This document shows positions 39,288 to 50,946 of a DNA stretch of 64,000 nt, piece after piece. Position 1 is the stretch's first letter, and the number at the start of each line of letters is the position of its first letter. This DNA comes from Taeniopygia guttata (lineage: Eukaryota; Chordata; Aves; Passeriformes; Estrildidae): assembly GCF_048771995.1 (NCBI RefSeq), contig NC_133063.1, positions 61,105,310 through 61,169,309 on the forward strand, given 5' to 3'. The position numbers and the translations under genes are program-made. The notes beneath the pieces are model-generated. The model worked only from the letters and a program-made list of their open reading frames with translations, did no database searches and was not told where the DNA came from.

Positions 39288-39569
39288 TCACTGGGCCTGC
39301 TCTACGACCTCAATAGCTCCTGAAAAGCTTTGACTGAGCAAGGTGAACACCCCTTTCCCTTCCAGGAGCTTTTGCATAACAAAGTTTGGAACAATTCTCA
39401 CTGCAGCCGCTACCTGAGCAAGATGGGGAGCAAAGGATAAGCACTTGACTTTCTTATCCTTGGTAAATAATTTACCTGAATTGTAGTCCAAGTGAAACGT
39501 CACCATTGTTACTGGATTTTTTATAAAAAACTCCAACCCTCCAGTAGTTACTAATTTGAGATACAGCAA
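39288..39569 (-). other. Unexplained open frame of 93 codons, possibly old retroelement
   Basis: The minus strand is open for 93 codons with a protein-like, non-repetitive composition (for example 'LTTGGLEFF'-type and 'VVEQAQ' segments). No family is recognised. It has no splice context, and the segments to its left are not open in the same way. It adjoins a GC-richer block (39600-39860) that could be a decayed LTR, so it may be a remnant of internal retroelement coding. A chance frame is equally possible. Confidence 0.2.
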
Positions 39570-39599
39570 GGATAGAAACTTATGGGTGACTAAAGCTAA

Positions 39600-40150
39600 T
39601 CACCTTGCTACCCTGTGAAGCACAGTGTTAGGTGAGGCCCTTTGAGTCTCAGAGCATTTAAGTGAGGCCCTAAGAGTTTTCCTAGGCTTCCACTGACTGC
39701 ACAGTGACTCCAAGTGGGATGATTCTTGGATCTCACCAGTATTCCTGTTTGTGATACTTGAAAGACCACTGCTGACAGAGAGAAGTAGGCTGACTTTTTC
39801 AGGCACAACCCACGCCTGGGGAGAAACATCAAGAGATTTGACATGAGTATTTCACTGAACCTCAGGGAAATTTTTGGTGGGTACCTTTGCACACTTATTC
39901 ATGTAGATGAATAAATTTCTGTGCCTCTGTGTGTGTGAATTGATTATGGTATGAATGTTGTCACTGTGGATCTATAATCAAGTTGTTGTCATAATCGTAG
40001 TAAGTTCTGTTGAATCACTTGTAACTGTTAACTTAATCAGTGTTTAAGTGCTGCTAAACCCTTTTGTAACCTTATATTTTTGCATTCATATCCTTTGCAC
40101 CTTCAATCTTTTGCAACTCCTGTCTCTATGTAAATAATTTTTAGTTTATT
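39600..40150 (+). mobile_element. Possible decayed LTR or other old insertion
   Basis: A block of higher G+C contains two related segments, GTGAGGCCCTTTGAG (39633-39647) and GTGAGGCCCTAAGAG (39663-39677), and then AATAAA at 39910-39915 followed by a CTGTGCCTCTGTGTGTGTG stretch. The order resembles an LTR with its polyadenylation signal. No terminal TG/CA pair or target-site duplication was found. The call is weak. Confidence 0.25.
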
Positions 40151-42991
40151 CCAATCAGATTTTCCTATGTATGCTTCATCTAGGTCATAAGCCTACAGTG
40201 AACTTTTCTATTGAGCTCTGTTAATATTTCACTTTCATAAATTTATATTAAAATCTATTTTTTGCCATTACCCTAGATGGTGATTCTCTTTTATTCATGT
40301 TTCTCAAATAAAAATAAGCCAATCGGTGCAAAGATCAGAACTTATGGTCAAGCTGTTTAGAGGGTGCAGCCAGTCCGTCAGCGTGGGTTTAGATGCTCTG
40401 GGTGTGCCACCATTCATGATCCTCCTCTGCCCTGTTCATGGCACTCAGGATGCAGAAGCAATATCCTGCTACACACCCTATTTCTCCTCTAGCTGTCCCA
40501 AAGAGGTCCGAATGCCTGGGAACATTCAGGAGACGACAACATCCTTGGCATATGATATAATTTTCAGCCAAGATGGAGGAGAAGGATCCCAGGTTTTATG
40601 CTCAAGGGTCTTGCACAAACAAAAGAAAATGCTGGTTTTTTTCCAAATGAGCAGCAGCAACAAAGATTAGAGCCCAGTGACCACAGCGGCATGCTTAATG
40701 CATATGTGTGACAAGAACAATATGCCAGTTTAATGAGAAGCAGAAATTTTTGGCTCTGACAGTACTGCAGGATTTTCAAGTCTTTAGAGTCACTTTTAAC
40801 ATGAGAGGTATATGTGATGTTTTTCTTCATCTATAGCTACAAACGTACACACAGACATCAAATGTACATTGAAAAAAGGGGAGAAATGATGCATGTATAA
40901 CAAAACAGACGGTGTGGTGATGACAATTTGTAGTCTACATATTGAATTTATTTAATTTAATAGACAATAGCCTGTCCTAATGTTTTAAGCCAACAAAGTA
41001 TTTCCTGGCTCCAAATGTTAGCTAAAATAACTTTTTTCCTTGTTAATTTCCAGTTCTTGGCTGCATTTTGTGCTAATTTCAAACATATGTCATGTACAAA
41101 ATATGTTAATTTTGAAAGCCAAATCTGGCAGGAGATGGTTGTTGAACTGGCATAGAGACGTTTGAGACAGACAAGCTCAAAGTTGGCAAGATGCATTTAA
41201 AAACCACAATGTGTATTTTTTAAAATCTTTTCCAGCTATTTCCATGTGCACACAGGCAGAAATAATGAAGGAAAGACAAATGTTCTCCAAGAAAATTTCA
41301 ATATGAAATAAAAACACCTTTAATTTAGACATCTGCTGCATTTCAGTTTATCCCATAAAGTTTTAAAAATCAGAGTTGAGTGTTTTATACTATCTTTAAA
41401 TACCATAGATGAAAATTAGGGTAATTGAAATGTGATGGTGTTTATGATATATATTTACACTTTACTGAAACAACCACTAATGAAGTTAGCCATAGAAAGG
41501 CAGACTTTCATGATTTTTGCAAAAAATCATATAGATTACTGTCAGTTCAAAACAGTTGTGCTTCACTTGTTCATTATGCTGCTTTACAGAAGTGGTATTT
41601 TCTCAAAAACACTGCTTGAAATAACCATTTCAGTTAAACATAATCTCTCCTCAATATTGACCTCTTTATCAGTTTAACCCAAAACTTATTCAATTTCATA
41701 GTCTGTTCACAGTCATTTTTTGCTTCTTAAACTTTTTTATACTAAAATACTTACATATATTTTATATATAAAAAGATATATGTGGAAATAAGCATGTATG
41801 TTTAATTCTTAAGCGTCTACTGCATTTATTTGTGCATATATATTATTGAGATGATTGTAGCAGTAGGACTTAAATATCATTTAATACACATAGGACTTTT
41901 GAAAATGATGGACTTAATTCTATGAGCTATGTCTTTAAATAAAAATATAGCTTCAAGCTAAAGTGTAAAACTCCTTCAAAAGAATATGATAATGCAGCAT
42001 AAGGCAGTACTATAGGGAGAAATTGAATGTCTGAAGAATATAATCTTGATTCTGTTTTAATGGTTGGATACAAACTCAGATTATAGGAGCATTTGTCCTT
42101 TGTCCTAAATTTTCTAATTTTTACTTAGAATTTTTTTCTACTTATTTATTTAGAATTCCTTTTTCAATGTGATTTAAACATGTATGTTTCTTAAATATCT
42201 GAATTGGAACAAAAAATGTGTTAAAATTTTTCTTGGTTGGGCATTCTGAAAAATTTTGGTAAGAAGTATTGAAAATGCCAAGCATCACAAAATACATAAA
42301 CTATTTAAATATATTAAAAATTTAGTATAAGAGTAAAAGCATAAGTAAACAAGATTATAAAATCTAAATTAACTCATTTACAGTGAAAAAAACCCACACT
42401 TTCTGACATTATAAAAATGGAAAGTAAAAATAAATTAATTTTTTATAAACCAAAACTTTTCTCTTTCGGAATATTTTGATTTCACTAAGACTACATTTTT
42501 AGGCAATAAACTATTGCATTCTGCAAAACTGTTGCTCATCTCTCACCTAAACTAAGTAATGATCTCCTTTGAGAGGCCAGTTATGAATAACTTCCGTAGG
42601 TAGGCAATTCCACATTTATTTCTGCTTTAGTAGTTGATATCCTGCTGTCTCAGACAGACACATAATTTCCAAAAATGCTGAAGGTCTTCTCCACCACTAG
42701 AGGTCTTGTGTCTGAAGAAAAGCAGAAATTACAAAAGAACTGACAGAGAGTTTGTCAGGCATCTTTGGTGATTTGTCTGGATGCTGAGGGAAAACAAGCC
42801 CAGGTAATCCTGTGACTTCTAACACAGAGCAATTTCTGCAAATATCCTGTAAAAAGATGGTAACTGGAGTATGGTTAATTGTCTTGGAAATCTATACAGG
42901 GAATCAATTACCTTGCAGTCAGATACTGTAGGATGATTACTTAGACATCATGCACTAAACAATGAAAAGAAGAATATAGCATTGGACAACT
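40151..42991. other. Unique AT-rich sequence, nothing recognised
   Basis: A slightly GC-richer part at 40320-40620 carries open frames on both strands without recognisable motifs. The remainder is very AT-rich, with TA-rich stretches near 41750-41785. Confidence 0.45.
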
Positions 42992-43053
42992 AAAACAAAT
43001 AAACAAACAACAAACACCAAACCAAACCAATAAACCAGGAAAACCAAAAACCA
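42992..43053 (+). repeat. Degenerate A-rich (AAAC/AACC)n repeat
   Basis: AAACAAATAAACAAAC-type units grade into AACCAAACC-type units with no G until 43038. Low-complexity DNA. Confidence 0.85.
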
Positions 43054-44106
43054 CTGTAAATAAGCTTTCATACATATAATGTATGGAATATAGAAGTCTA
43101 TTGAGAAGGCCTAAAATATACTTAAGTGCAACACTGGACCTTTTGAAATTATAGCAATAAAAGGTTCTCCCAGGAGACTGGTTGTATTCTGTACCTTGAA
43201 CCATCACCCAGAGTTCTGTATCTTAAGTCGTTTAGATACGTCTGTGCTCAGGGGAAAGAAATAGGCCTCTCCATAAGGAGATTCATCCTGTCTCTCTGAG
43301 ATTGCTATCCCAGATGCATTGATTCCCTCTGTTTACATTTTATGCTTTAAATATAAAAAGAGAAATTAATAATATAATAAGATAACAAGAAGACAAATAG
43401 CCCAAATCAGACAGTCACTGATGAGATAATTAGGATTATTGCACTCCTGTTCAGAGGAATTGGTCACTTGAAAGTAGGGTAAGAAGACATTTACATCCAC
43501 TATGTAAAAAGAAAAGATAAACTTTTCACTTGAGCTTTCCTCTCAGGACTCCAGAAAATATTTGAGTGGTTTAGCATTGAATTTGTGGATGTGGAAATAG
43601 CAAGTTTGTGGATGGACCAGTTCTCTTTCTACAGATATTAAAAATACACTTCATATTTTCACATAGTCTGCAAAAAAATAGCACGAAATCACAAAACAAA
43701 GAATCAACAAACAAAAGTACAATGGCTTACATCATGAGAGCATGGGTAATACCTTTACTTTCCTCAGGCAGGGATTGAAGGAAATGACATTTAATACTCA
43801 GAACAGGGAAAGCTCAGCTATTCTTCTGTTAATTCAATGCAAGTTTTACTTTTTATATAGGATTTATTTTTCTTTAATCAAATTAATTGATCTCTTGTTC
43901 TGCAGTTTGCACTCAGAGCTAAATAGCAATTAAATTATATCTTCAGCTACTCTACCTCAAAGTGAAACAAATATAGCTTTCTTTTTGTTTATTAGATGAA
44001 AAACGCATGAAACTGAGAAAAGAGTAAGATTTTAGTTGGCCTTGGTGAGCTGATACTTTAGAGAAGGAAAAAAATATTGCAGAAAGATTTATCACAGATG
44101 AATTGG
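43054..44106. other. Unique sequence, nothing recognised
   Basis: No gene or repeat recognised; left flank of the solo LTR. Confidence 0.5.
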
Positions 44107-44112
44107 ATTTTA
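44107..44112. repeat. Target-site duplication, left copy (ATTTTA)
   Basis: ATTTTA lies immediately before the TG terminus and is identical to the copy at 44647-44652. Confidence 0.88.
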
Positions 44113-44226
44113 TGACGCGCCCGAGTCCAGGAATCACTATGGATAGCCACAGGATCCGGTCCGCAGGTGCCTCGATGGTTGAGGAAATAACAAGCTTCCA
44201 CCGAAGGCGGGTGACTCACGGGTGGC

Positions 44227-44232
44227 TTTATT
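44227..44232 (-). terminator. Polyadenylation signal of the solo LTR
   Basis: AATAAA on the minus strand, positioned after the TATA-like element and before the 3' CA end, as in a retroviral R region. Confidence 0.65.
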
Positions 44233-44334
44233 CCCAAGGGTTCAGGTGAAGGAGAGCGAGATGGGGGACGAAGGAAAGCAACCGCTCAGAAGGGAAGCCA
44301 GCTCCGAGAGCCCCGAACCAGGGGCGGGGCAGGG

Positions 44335-44341
44335 ATTATAA
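44335..44341 (-). promoter_or_regulatory. Possible TATA box of the solo LTR
   Basis: TTATAAT on the minus strand, next to a GGGGCGGGGC GC box, 103 bases before the LTR AATAAA. A solo LTR with these elements could act as a promoter for minus-strand transcription of the flank below 44113. Confidence 0.5.
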
Positions 44342-44646
44342 CTGTAACTGGGAAGGAGGGTCAGGGTACAAAACATCCAATGAGGTGAGGGCTTGAGGGC
44401 GGAGTCGGGGAAGAGCGACAGGGCAACAGCCAACTGGGATATAGGGAAGGAGTGGTTTCGGGGGGAGAACCAATGGGGATAAAAAGAACTTAGAACTTTC
44501 CAGAACCGGGGGAAGGAGTACATAATGATGGACAGGAACAAGGGGAAGGGACAACAAATGACTGACAACCGGGGGAGGCGGGAAACTAAACATCAGTTGT
44601 CTCCCAAGGCAAAGCAGGGGGACCATCAGCCACACCCCCTCCCACA

Positions 44647-44652
44647 ATTTTA
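44647..44652. repeat. Target-site duplication, right copy (ATTTTA)
   Basis: ATTTTA lies immediately after the CA terminus and is identical to 44107-44112. Confidence 0.88.
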
Positions 44653-44853
44653 AGTTCACAGAAATTTTTTGTTATACTTACACTCTTAGATTTAGTTAAT
44701 GCATATCTTCTTTTAAATAAATCTCATTAAAAGTCCTGTTGCCTCAAGAAAGAGCTGAAATAGATTTTTTTGTTTCCAATGACTTAAAATCTTGATCTCA
44801 TGTACATTTATTTCAGAAGCTCAACTTTACTCATGGGATTGAAAATTCAATGC

Positions 44854-44877
44854 TTTATAGACAAAATTGTCTATAAA
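44854..44877. repeat. Near-perfect 24-bp palindrome
   Basis: TTTATAGACAA (44854-44864) and TTGTCTATAAA (44867-44877) are perfect reverse complements with only AA between them. No loop of useful size exists, so it would extrude as a cruciform rather than form a normal RNA hairpin. Confidence 0.85.
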
Positions 44878-47228
44878 TTCCTATTACTGAGCTTTTCTCA
44901 TGTGCTTATACATTTGCTAAAACCCAACCATGTGGAATGAAATTTTACAAACTGAATGTCCATTGCAGACTGCTCTCAATATTTTTTTCCTGATCATTTT
45001 TCTGCAAGAAGTTCAGAAAGTTTGCATTATTTTAGAGGACAGATATTATCTTTTTGCCTTAAAAGAATGGTTAACCTACCCTTTGAGAAGTTCCATTGTC
45101 CACTCTTCTTACTTGAATCTGCTACATCATAAAAAAGGGGAACTTACAGTAGGAGTTTAAAGCAGGATAGATAAGGATTGTGTATTCAGTTCCAAATCTA
45201 GGACAGCATCGCTGTGTGTTTGTCTTCATAGTCTTAATGATTTTTTTTTAACCTCTAATGTTGCTGGGGTTTATTAAATACATATAAAGTGCGTTTGTGT
45301 TAAACAGTTCCATTAGCAGTTCCTAGAACGTACAGCTGGGTCTCCAGGCTTTTGGGAAATATTGAGTGTGTATCTGCTTACAGATATACGCTGATATATG
45401 ATAAAGATATGATTTTTTCCCCAAAAAGTCTTCTTTCAGTAATGTTTAAAAATTATCTGTTTATTTCATAGTCATTTGGGACCTCATAAAAGATTACCCT
45501 TTACTTCATTAAAAACACAAATTTCAAAGATAAATACAAATTACTATGCAGCAATAAGAAGATACTTCATAAAATAAAGCATAAGAATTTAGCAGTCCTA
45601 TCTTTAATCCCCTGTGAATATGTATCAAGATTATTTAGCATGTGAGAATATGAGGAACAGATAAAATTTTCCATTCCTTGTCAGTACCAATATTATTGAC
45701 AGAAGAGCTTTTTGATGGTGTAGAACAGGTTTTTATTTGGGCAACTTTAGACACATTAAAATGTGTAATTAATTCTTTTATGAACACATTTGACATCAAT
45801 AGAAAAATGTCATTATACAAGGCAATCAGTGATTCTTGAATTTCAAAGAGGTTTCAAGCAAAGGTGACAGATTTTCTATATACCTTTTTTTGCATGTTAT
45901 CCTCTTTCAAAAACACTAGATTAAAAAGATAGTGCGTACTTTCCTTAAAAAAAATTAAGAAAACAATATATTCATATAGATTCAATTAGCCTGTAAATTG
46001 CATGTTTCTAATGGTACAAAACATTTTCCTGTTATGGAGTTCTCACAATATATTCAGTCAGCATTATATCAAAACAATTTTTACTGGCAAACTTGTATTG
46101 AAAATTTTGACTCTTGGTGTTTCAAAGGACTAATGAACTTCTAAATAGTGTGCTGTATTTAGCATACTATAAACGCACATAATATAAGATTTTTCAAACT
46201 TCATATATATACATGATAAATATTACTATGTGAATATCTGTACATGAGCAATATTGTATACTTTGACAGTTACTCTTCTAAAAAAAAGATGCCCCTTGCA
46301 AAGACCCTTCCTACTTTTATGCTTGCCTTTCTTACTCTTTTCTTTAAAGTCTTTCCTTTTTTTTCCCCGATTTCTCTATGTCCTTTATCTAGGTAATATT
46401 TTTGATGTCTGATAAGTGGGAAGGGTACAGAAAACTCTCATTTGAAATTCATGAAGAATATAATTTAATGGTCTAATTATTCTTCAGTAAAGGATTTATT
46501 TATTTAATCATAAATAGAATTTGCTAGAATTCTGTCAAAACTTTATTTTAATTGAGTTTTTGAATTCTATTTTTCTGTCAGGTTTTATGCTCAGAGGTAG
46601 CTGCTCTAGCTCTTTCAATTAACTATATATTATGGCTATTCCTTTTGCACAGATTTCAGCTTGCTATGCTACACAGTGGAATGGTGCTACCTTTACATAG
46701 TACCAGTCTAAAATATGTTTTTATATCAATTGATTTCAAGGTAGTCACTGATCATAAGTGGCTTTTATTAAGTGAAACACAGAGAGCAAAAGTGATGTTA
46801 CCACAGAAAAAATTTGATCTCAGTTCACAGACCATTCTATTTTAAGGTACATTATCCAATTCCCGCTAAAACATAATTTGAACTGTGGAAATTTTGGGAA
46901 CTGCATTAACAGACTAGGTTTCACTATGAGAATGGTATTGTCTTGGTTCTCTTTTGTCCCAGGAAAAAAATCTGGAGATTTTTCAGTCACTTTCTGTATG
47001 ATTTTATAGCATATAGAGGTGTGTTTCTGCTTAAAATTCTGTAATTATGTTCCTGGTATGTATTAATGCTGTTTTCTTATAAGAGTGTTACTAACTTTAA
47101 GGGAACTAAACTGCTTGGAATTACACATGCACTTCAATTTCTGTAACATCAGATACCCAATCTTCTTTAATAATGTCAGTTGGAGTCTTATAAAGAAAAA
47201 TGTCAAAACAGCTGTATATAGAAAAGTC
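44878..47228. other. Unique AT-rich sequence, nothing recognised
   Basis: About 2.3 kb without recognisable gene, RNA or transposon. Confidence 0.5.
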
Positions 47229-47675
47229 AGAATCATAGGATTATTAAGGTTGGGAAAGGCCTCCAAGATTTCCAAGTCTAACCTTTCTCTGAACACTGGC
47301 ACACCAATAAAACCCAAGTACCAAATGGCATGTCTAGTCATTTCTTGAACACTTCCAGAGTGGTGACCCCACCAGCTCCCTGGTAAGCCCTTTCCAGTGC
47401 TTAACCACCCTTTCAGTGAAAAACTTTTTCCTGATCTTCAGTCTGAATCTCTTATGGTGTACGTTGAGACCATATCTACTCGTTGCCCCAGAGAAGAAGC
47501 ATACACCTGTCTTTCTTTCCTTTCAGGTAGTTGTAGAGAGCTGTAAGGTTTCCCTTGCACCTTCCCATCTCCATGCTAAACATCCCCACCTCCCTCAGCC
47601 TCTCCTCCTAGGGTTTATTGTCTAGACCCTACGCCAGCTTTGTTGTTCTTCTCCATAAATGCTCCAGCAACATAA
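47229..47675 (-). mobile_element. CR1 LINE 3' end, antisense
   Basis: The plus strand starts with the reverse of the CR1 tip ('agaatcataggattattaaggttgggaaaggcctccaag'). It proceeds through 'tcatttcttgaacacttccagag', 'gtggtgaccccaccagctccctgg', 'ctttcagtgaaaaactttttcctg', 'ctttcaggtagttgtagagagctgtaagg' and 'ctccctcagcctctcctcctagg', then 'tgctccagcaac'. The copy is about 450 bases and 5'-truncated in the C-terminal ORF2 region. The tip is well preserved. Confidence 0.95.
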
Positions 47676-47977
47676 GACCTGTTTTTCCAAGACTGAAGAC
47701 TGAAAGATATTTTACAAGTATACTCCGGCTCATTGTTTATACTTGCTAAATGAAATAAGACTAAAGAACACCACAGAAAGAATGGAAATTTTGAACAAGC
47801 CTTATTTTTGAGGGCATGCTTTTGGGAACGCTGACATGAAAATTGTTTTCGATAATAAGTTCAGTTTGGTGGAGCCTTGCCATTCTGTGAAACAATGCTA
47901 GCTCAGTTTGAAACAGGCCTACTGTCAGATGTACAGAATGTAATTGCAGATAAGAGAATTAGAGTTCATGCAAGTCT
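47676..47977. other. Unique sequence, nothing recognised
   Basis: No gene or repeat recognised. Confidence 0.5.
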
Positions 47978-48042
47978 CTTAGTTTCTTAAATAACCACCT
48001 TTAGTTTCCTAAATAAACACCTTTAGTTTCTTAAATAAATAT
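47978..48042 (+). repeat. Three-copy 22-bp tandem repeat
   Basis: Copies begin at 47978 (CTTAGTTTCTTAAATAACCAC), 47999 (CTTTAGTTTCCTAAATAAAC) and 48021 (CTTTAGTTTCTTAAATAAAT). They differ by one to three bases. This is a local slippage or unequal-exchange product. Confidence 0.9.
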
Positions 48043-48349
48043 ATGAAAGTAGAAATTTAAGTTTGTTTGTAGGTATAAAGCCATGAAAACTATACTGAGA
48101 CCAGTAGGTTCATACAGTTGGATCTGAGAGAAGAATTTCACTACAGATCCTCCCCACACACCAAAACAACAGAAAATGTGTTTTTATTGGATGGGAGGAG
48201 ATGTTTGTGCTGCCAGCCTTTATTCACATACAGTGTTGACGTTTAGAAAGTGTACAGAAGGCTGGAGAATGCTACCAAATATCTTACAGAGGCTGTAATT
48301 GAACATGAATATTGAAAATTTTCACACCAGTTCCTACCTACTGGAGGTG
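48043..48349. other. Unique sequence, nothing recognised
   Basis: No gene or repeat recognised. Confidence 0.5.
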
Positions 48350-48590
48350 AAACCTATGCGTGCATAAGGGTGGGCTCTTCACTCTCATGAAGTTCTCTTG
48401 AGCTCTGTGGAGTGTGATAGGTGAGGTAAAAGGTGTGCAATGAGAACACCCCCTCCTGACACTCACAGCAGAGCGTGGCAGCCAGCTGGGTGTCCGTGAC
48501 ACCATTCTCGGTCTGCGGAGCTGGCACACTTGGGTTTGCATGCCTCATCACTGCTGTCCTCACGCTGCCCTACCCAGCTGGTAAGTCAGA
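48350..48590 (+). other. Local GC-richer segment ending in a splice-donor-like site
   Basis: This segment contrasts with the AT-rich surroundings. It ends CAGCTG|GTAAGTCAG (junction at about 48580/48581), which fits the vertebrate 5' splice-site consensus well. One plus frame is open for about 46 codons up to the site, but its protein is not recognised and no acceptor or promoter was identified. The minus strand also has a 67-codon open frame without motif. It could be a noncoding exon, a decayed repeat or chance. Confidence 0.2.
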
Positions 48591-50531
48591 GGTACTTCAC
48601 TAAAGGTCCTAGAAGCTAAGGTACATGAAATAGGTATCATCTGTGAGCTGAATTCTAGCTGAATTCACTGTTTTAATTTCTGAAAACAGTGGGATAACTA
48701 TAAGCATCCACTTTTTTTGTCTTCTCCCATGTTTAAAGTTGTGCTCCGCATAGATGGCTCTGGTAAGCTTCAGTAGAGAATTTTTTCTGTAGTTCTTCCC
48801 AGGTTCCCTCCACCTCTGTCACTGTCATGCATTAAAACATATATACGCAAATCAAAACAGTAAATAGTAAAGAAACATTTGCAACAATTTCATGTCCCTT
48901 GTATTTCTTTAATACTGAAAGCTTGGAAAATTTGTTTGGTAAACAACTTTAGATTTAAAAATTGGTTGTTCTTATGACAATAAGACATCTAAAATTTCTT
49001 AGTTCAGAAAAAAATGTTCCCTTTAGTCTTGAAATTAAAAAAAAAACGTTGCCTTGTTTCAGGTCTTTGAAAATACTATGTTTTGATGCTGAGTTCTTGG
49101 AGTTCATGTATTTTAAATTTAAAAAATAGGTAATTGAAAAATTGAAATGGAAATTACAAATTCAGAGTGTTAAACCAAGACAGTTCTCAGGCAAATAAGT
49201 TATTCTTATGTTTTACCTTTAAATAGAATTCTGACATAGTATCTGTGACAACCCACAGTAACTGACTTCTTTAAAGCATTCTGATAAAATTTTCTCTAAG
49301 AATTTCTTTGTCTAAATTTTCTGTTGAGGTAAATGTGGATATTAGATATTTCTCCTGCAATGTGCTTTAAAAAAATACCATCCATATGAAAATTATCACA
49401 TTTGTCTTATGCATATACTCTGAACCAAATATTTTCCAAACCTCCCTCTACTGATTACGTAATATTGTTTTGAATGTTTCAGAGGCACTCCTTTGTCACA
49501 TAGATTACATTACCATTTTCCACTTCCCATCTGAACACTGAGAATGAACACTTAAATAACGTGGATACATCCTCTAGCTTCAATGCTCTAGCAGCTGTCC
49601 CAGACATTAGTAATTTTTTAAAAGCAATAGATTTTGCTTAGCTTTCAGACAAAGTGTGAAACTGCTTGTAAGTCACATTTATGTCCTGCCACTATAGTGA
49701 AGGAAGAATAAATGTTCCATATTGAGAAGGTAATTGAAAAAGAAAAGCTTTTTAAGTCTGAGAACAGAGGGGTGAATTTCTGTATACAATGAGTGTGGTT
49801 TACATCTGATTGTGGTTTAGGGTTGCCAGTTTTCAAAGAGAAACACTGTTAGGTCACTGAACTCTATAGAAGTATATGTTTTCTTCAAAGTGAGTTGGAA
49901 AATCTAACTCTTTCCCCTGTTACGTCATTCAAGTAAGTGGGTCAAGAGCTAAAAGTTCCAGCTGTTGGGCAGAAGCTTGCTTTTATTATGCTTGTATTCT
50001 TCTGACACAATTCTCAGTGCAGTGAGTAGGGGATTTGTATAAGAACTGAAGTCACTAAGTCTAAATTTCCAAGTTCTACCTTAAATGGTTTCATATGTTT
50101 GTCAGAATCTGTTTTACTTAAGGAATAACTGGAAAAGAAATAACCAAGGACACCATAGCTCTAATTGATTTTCCTTCTCCCTGCCTTCTCTTCCACTTCT
50201 GATGTTGGGATTCATTTTTTTCCTTTCATGTTCATGCTGTGTAGACTGCTAATACTGTTTCTTTAATTTTTCTTTCCTCCTAATTTTTTCTGGCTACCAT
50301 TCTCTGAGTTTAATAGTTTCATGTCTTCTAAAAGTTCCAAGGTAAAAAGTCATGCCTTTGGACATTCATAGAGATGATGCTACCCTTCGGAATAAGTCTA
50401 GAGTTAAAAAATATTACACAATCTTTCTTGTCCTCAGCTCCTTCTTCACTGACCTCAGTGTCTTCAGAGTTATTCTTTTCACATGTTTTCACCCTATTCT
50501 TCTCTGCCCACAATTCTATCTGAGCAATCAT
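48591..50531. other. Unique AT-rich sequence, nothing recognised
   Basis: No gene, RNA or repeat recognised. Confidence 0.5.
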
Positions 50532-50551
50532 GGGGGGGGGGGAGGGGGGGG
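50532..50551 (+). repeat. G-tract, G11-A-G8
   Basis: Eleven G (50532-50542), one A, and eight G (50544-50551) in an AT-rich region. Two such runs could fold into a G-quadruplex. The tract length is likely to vary between individuals and sequencing reads. Confidence 0.9.
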
Positions 50552-50909
50552 TGTTATCGTTCTTAAATATGTTACCACAGAGGCTCTATGACCATTTCTG
50601 ATTTGGCCCAACATTTGTCAGAGGAATGCCCAACTTTACAGCTGTCGGGGATTGACTCTGCCAGACCCAGAGGAAGCTTCTAGCATCTCTTCACTGAAGC
50701 CACCCCTGCAGTCCCATCATTACCAAAGCTTAGCTAAGCAATCCAAATACAGAGACTCAAGCTTACCCTCAATTTTCAGCTTATTGATTTGGATACCAAG
50801 AGTGAGATATTTGATTATGCAGACATTCTCTGTGGAATTTTACAAATGTTAAAAAATTCTGGTACTACAGATACTTTTGAATTTATGTCATCTGGCCTCC
50901 TGGGATCAC

Positions 50910-50946
50910 TGTTCTACTTGTCCAACATTGTTCTACTTGTCCAACA
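50910..50946 (+). repeat. 19-bp tandem duplication
   Basis: TGTTCTACTTGTCCAACA occurs at 50910-50927 and again at 50929-50946. The two copies are identical apart from a one-base spacer. Confidence 0.92.

Larger units (their letters stand above)
44113..44646 (-). mobile_element. Solo LTR of an endogenous retrovirus, minus orientation
   Basis: A 534-bp GC-rich block has retroviral TG...CA termini (TGACGC at 44113, CCCACA ending at 44646). It is flanked on both sides by the perfect 6-bp duplication ATTTTA (44107-44112 and 44647-44652). Read on the minus strand it starts TGTGGGAGG, has a TTATAAT element (44335-44341) beside a GC box (44321-44330), and has AATAAA (44227-44232). It ends about 115 bases later, so U3, R and U5 are in the right order. 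A 6-bp duplication is typical of alpha- and betaretrovirus-like (ERVK-type) elements. No internal retroviral sequence is present, so this is a solo LTR left by recombination between the two LTRs. Many CpGs and the perfect duplication suggest a fairly young insertion. Confidence 0.9.

Noticed and set aside
40326..40670. 114-codon plus-strand open frame
   Set aside because: No recognisable motif, an opposing open frame overlaps it, and there is no splice or promoter context. Treated as chance.
44242..44568. Possible host gene on the GC-rich island at 44.1-44.6 kb
   Set aside because: The TG...CA termini and the 6-bp duplication explain the whole island as an LTR insertion.
44242..44659. Two minus-strand frames of over 100 codons in the solo LTR
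   Set aside because: They lie in U3-R sequence, are Pro/Ser/Leu-rich by composition, and overlap in different frames. Not genes.
47978..48042. Possible CRISPR-like repeat array
   Set aside because: Three contiguous 22-bp units without spacers in a vertebrate-type genome; it is an ordinary tandem repeat.
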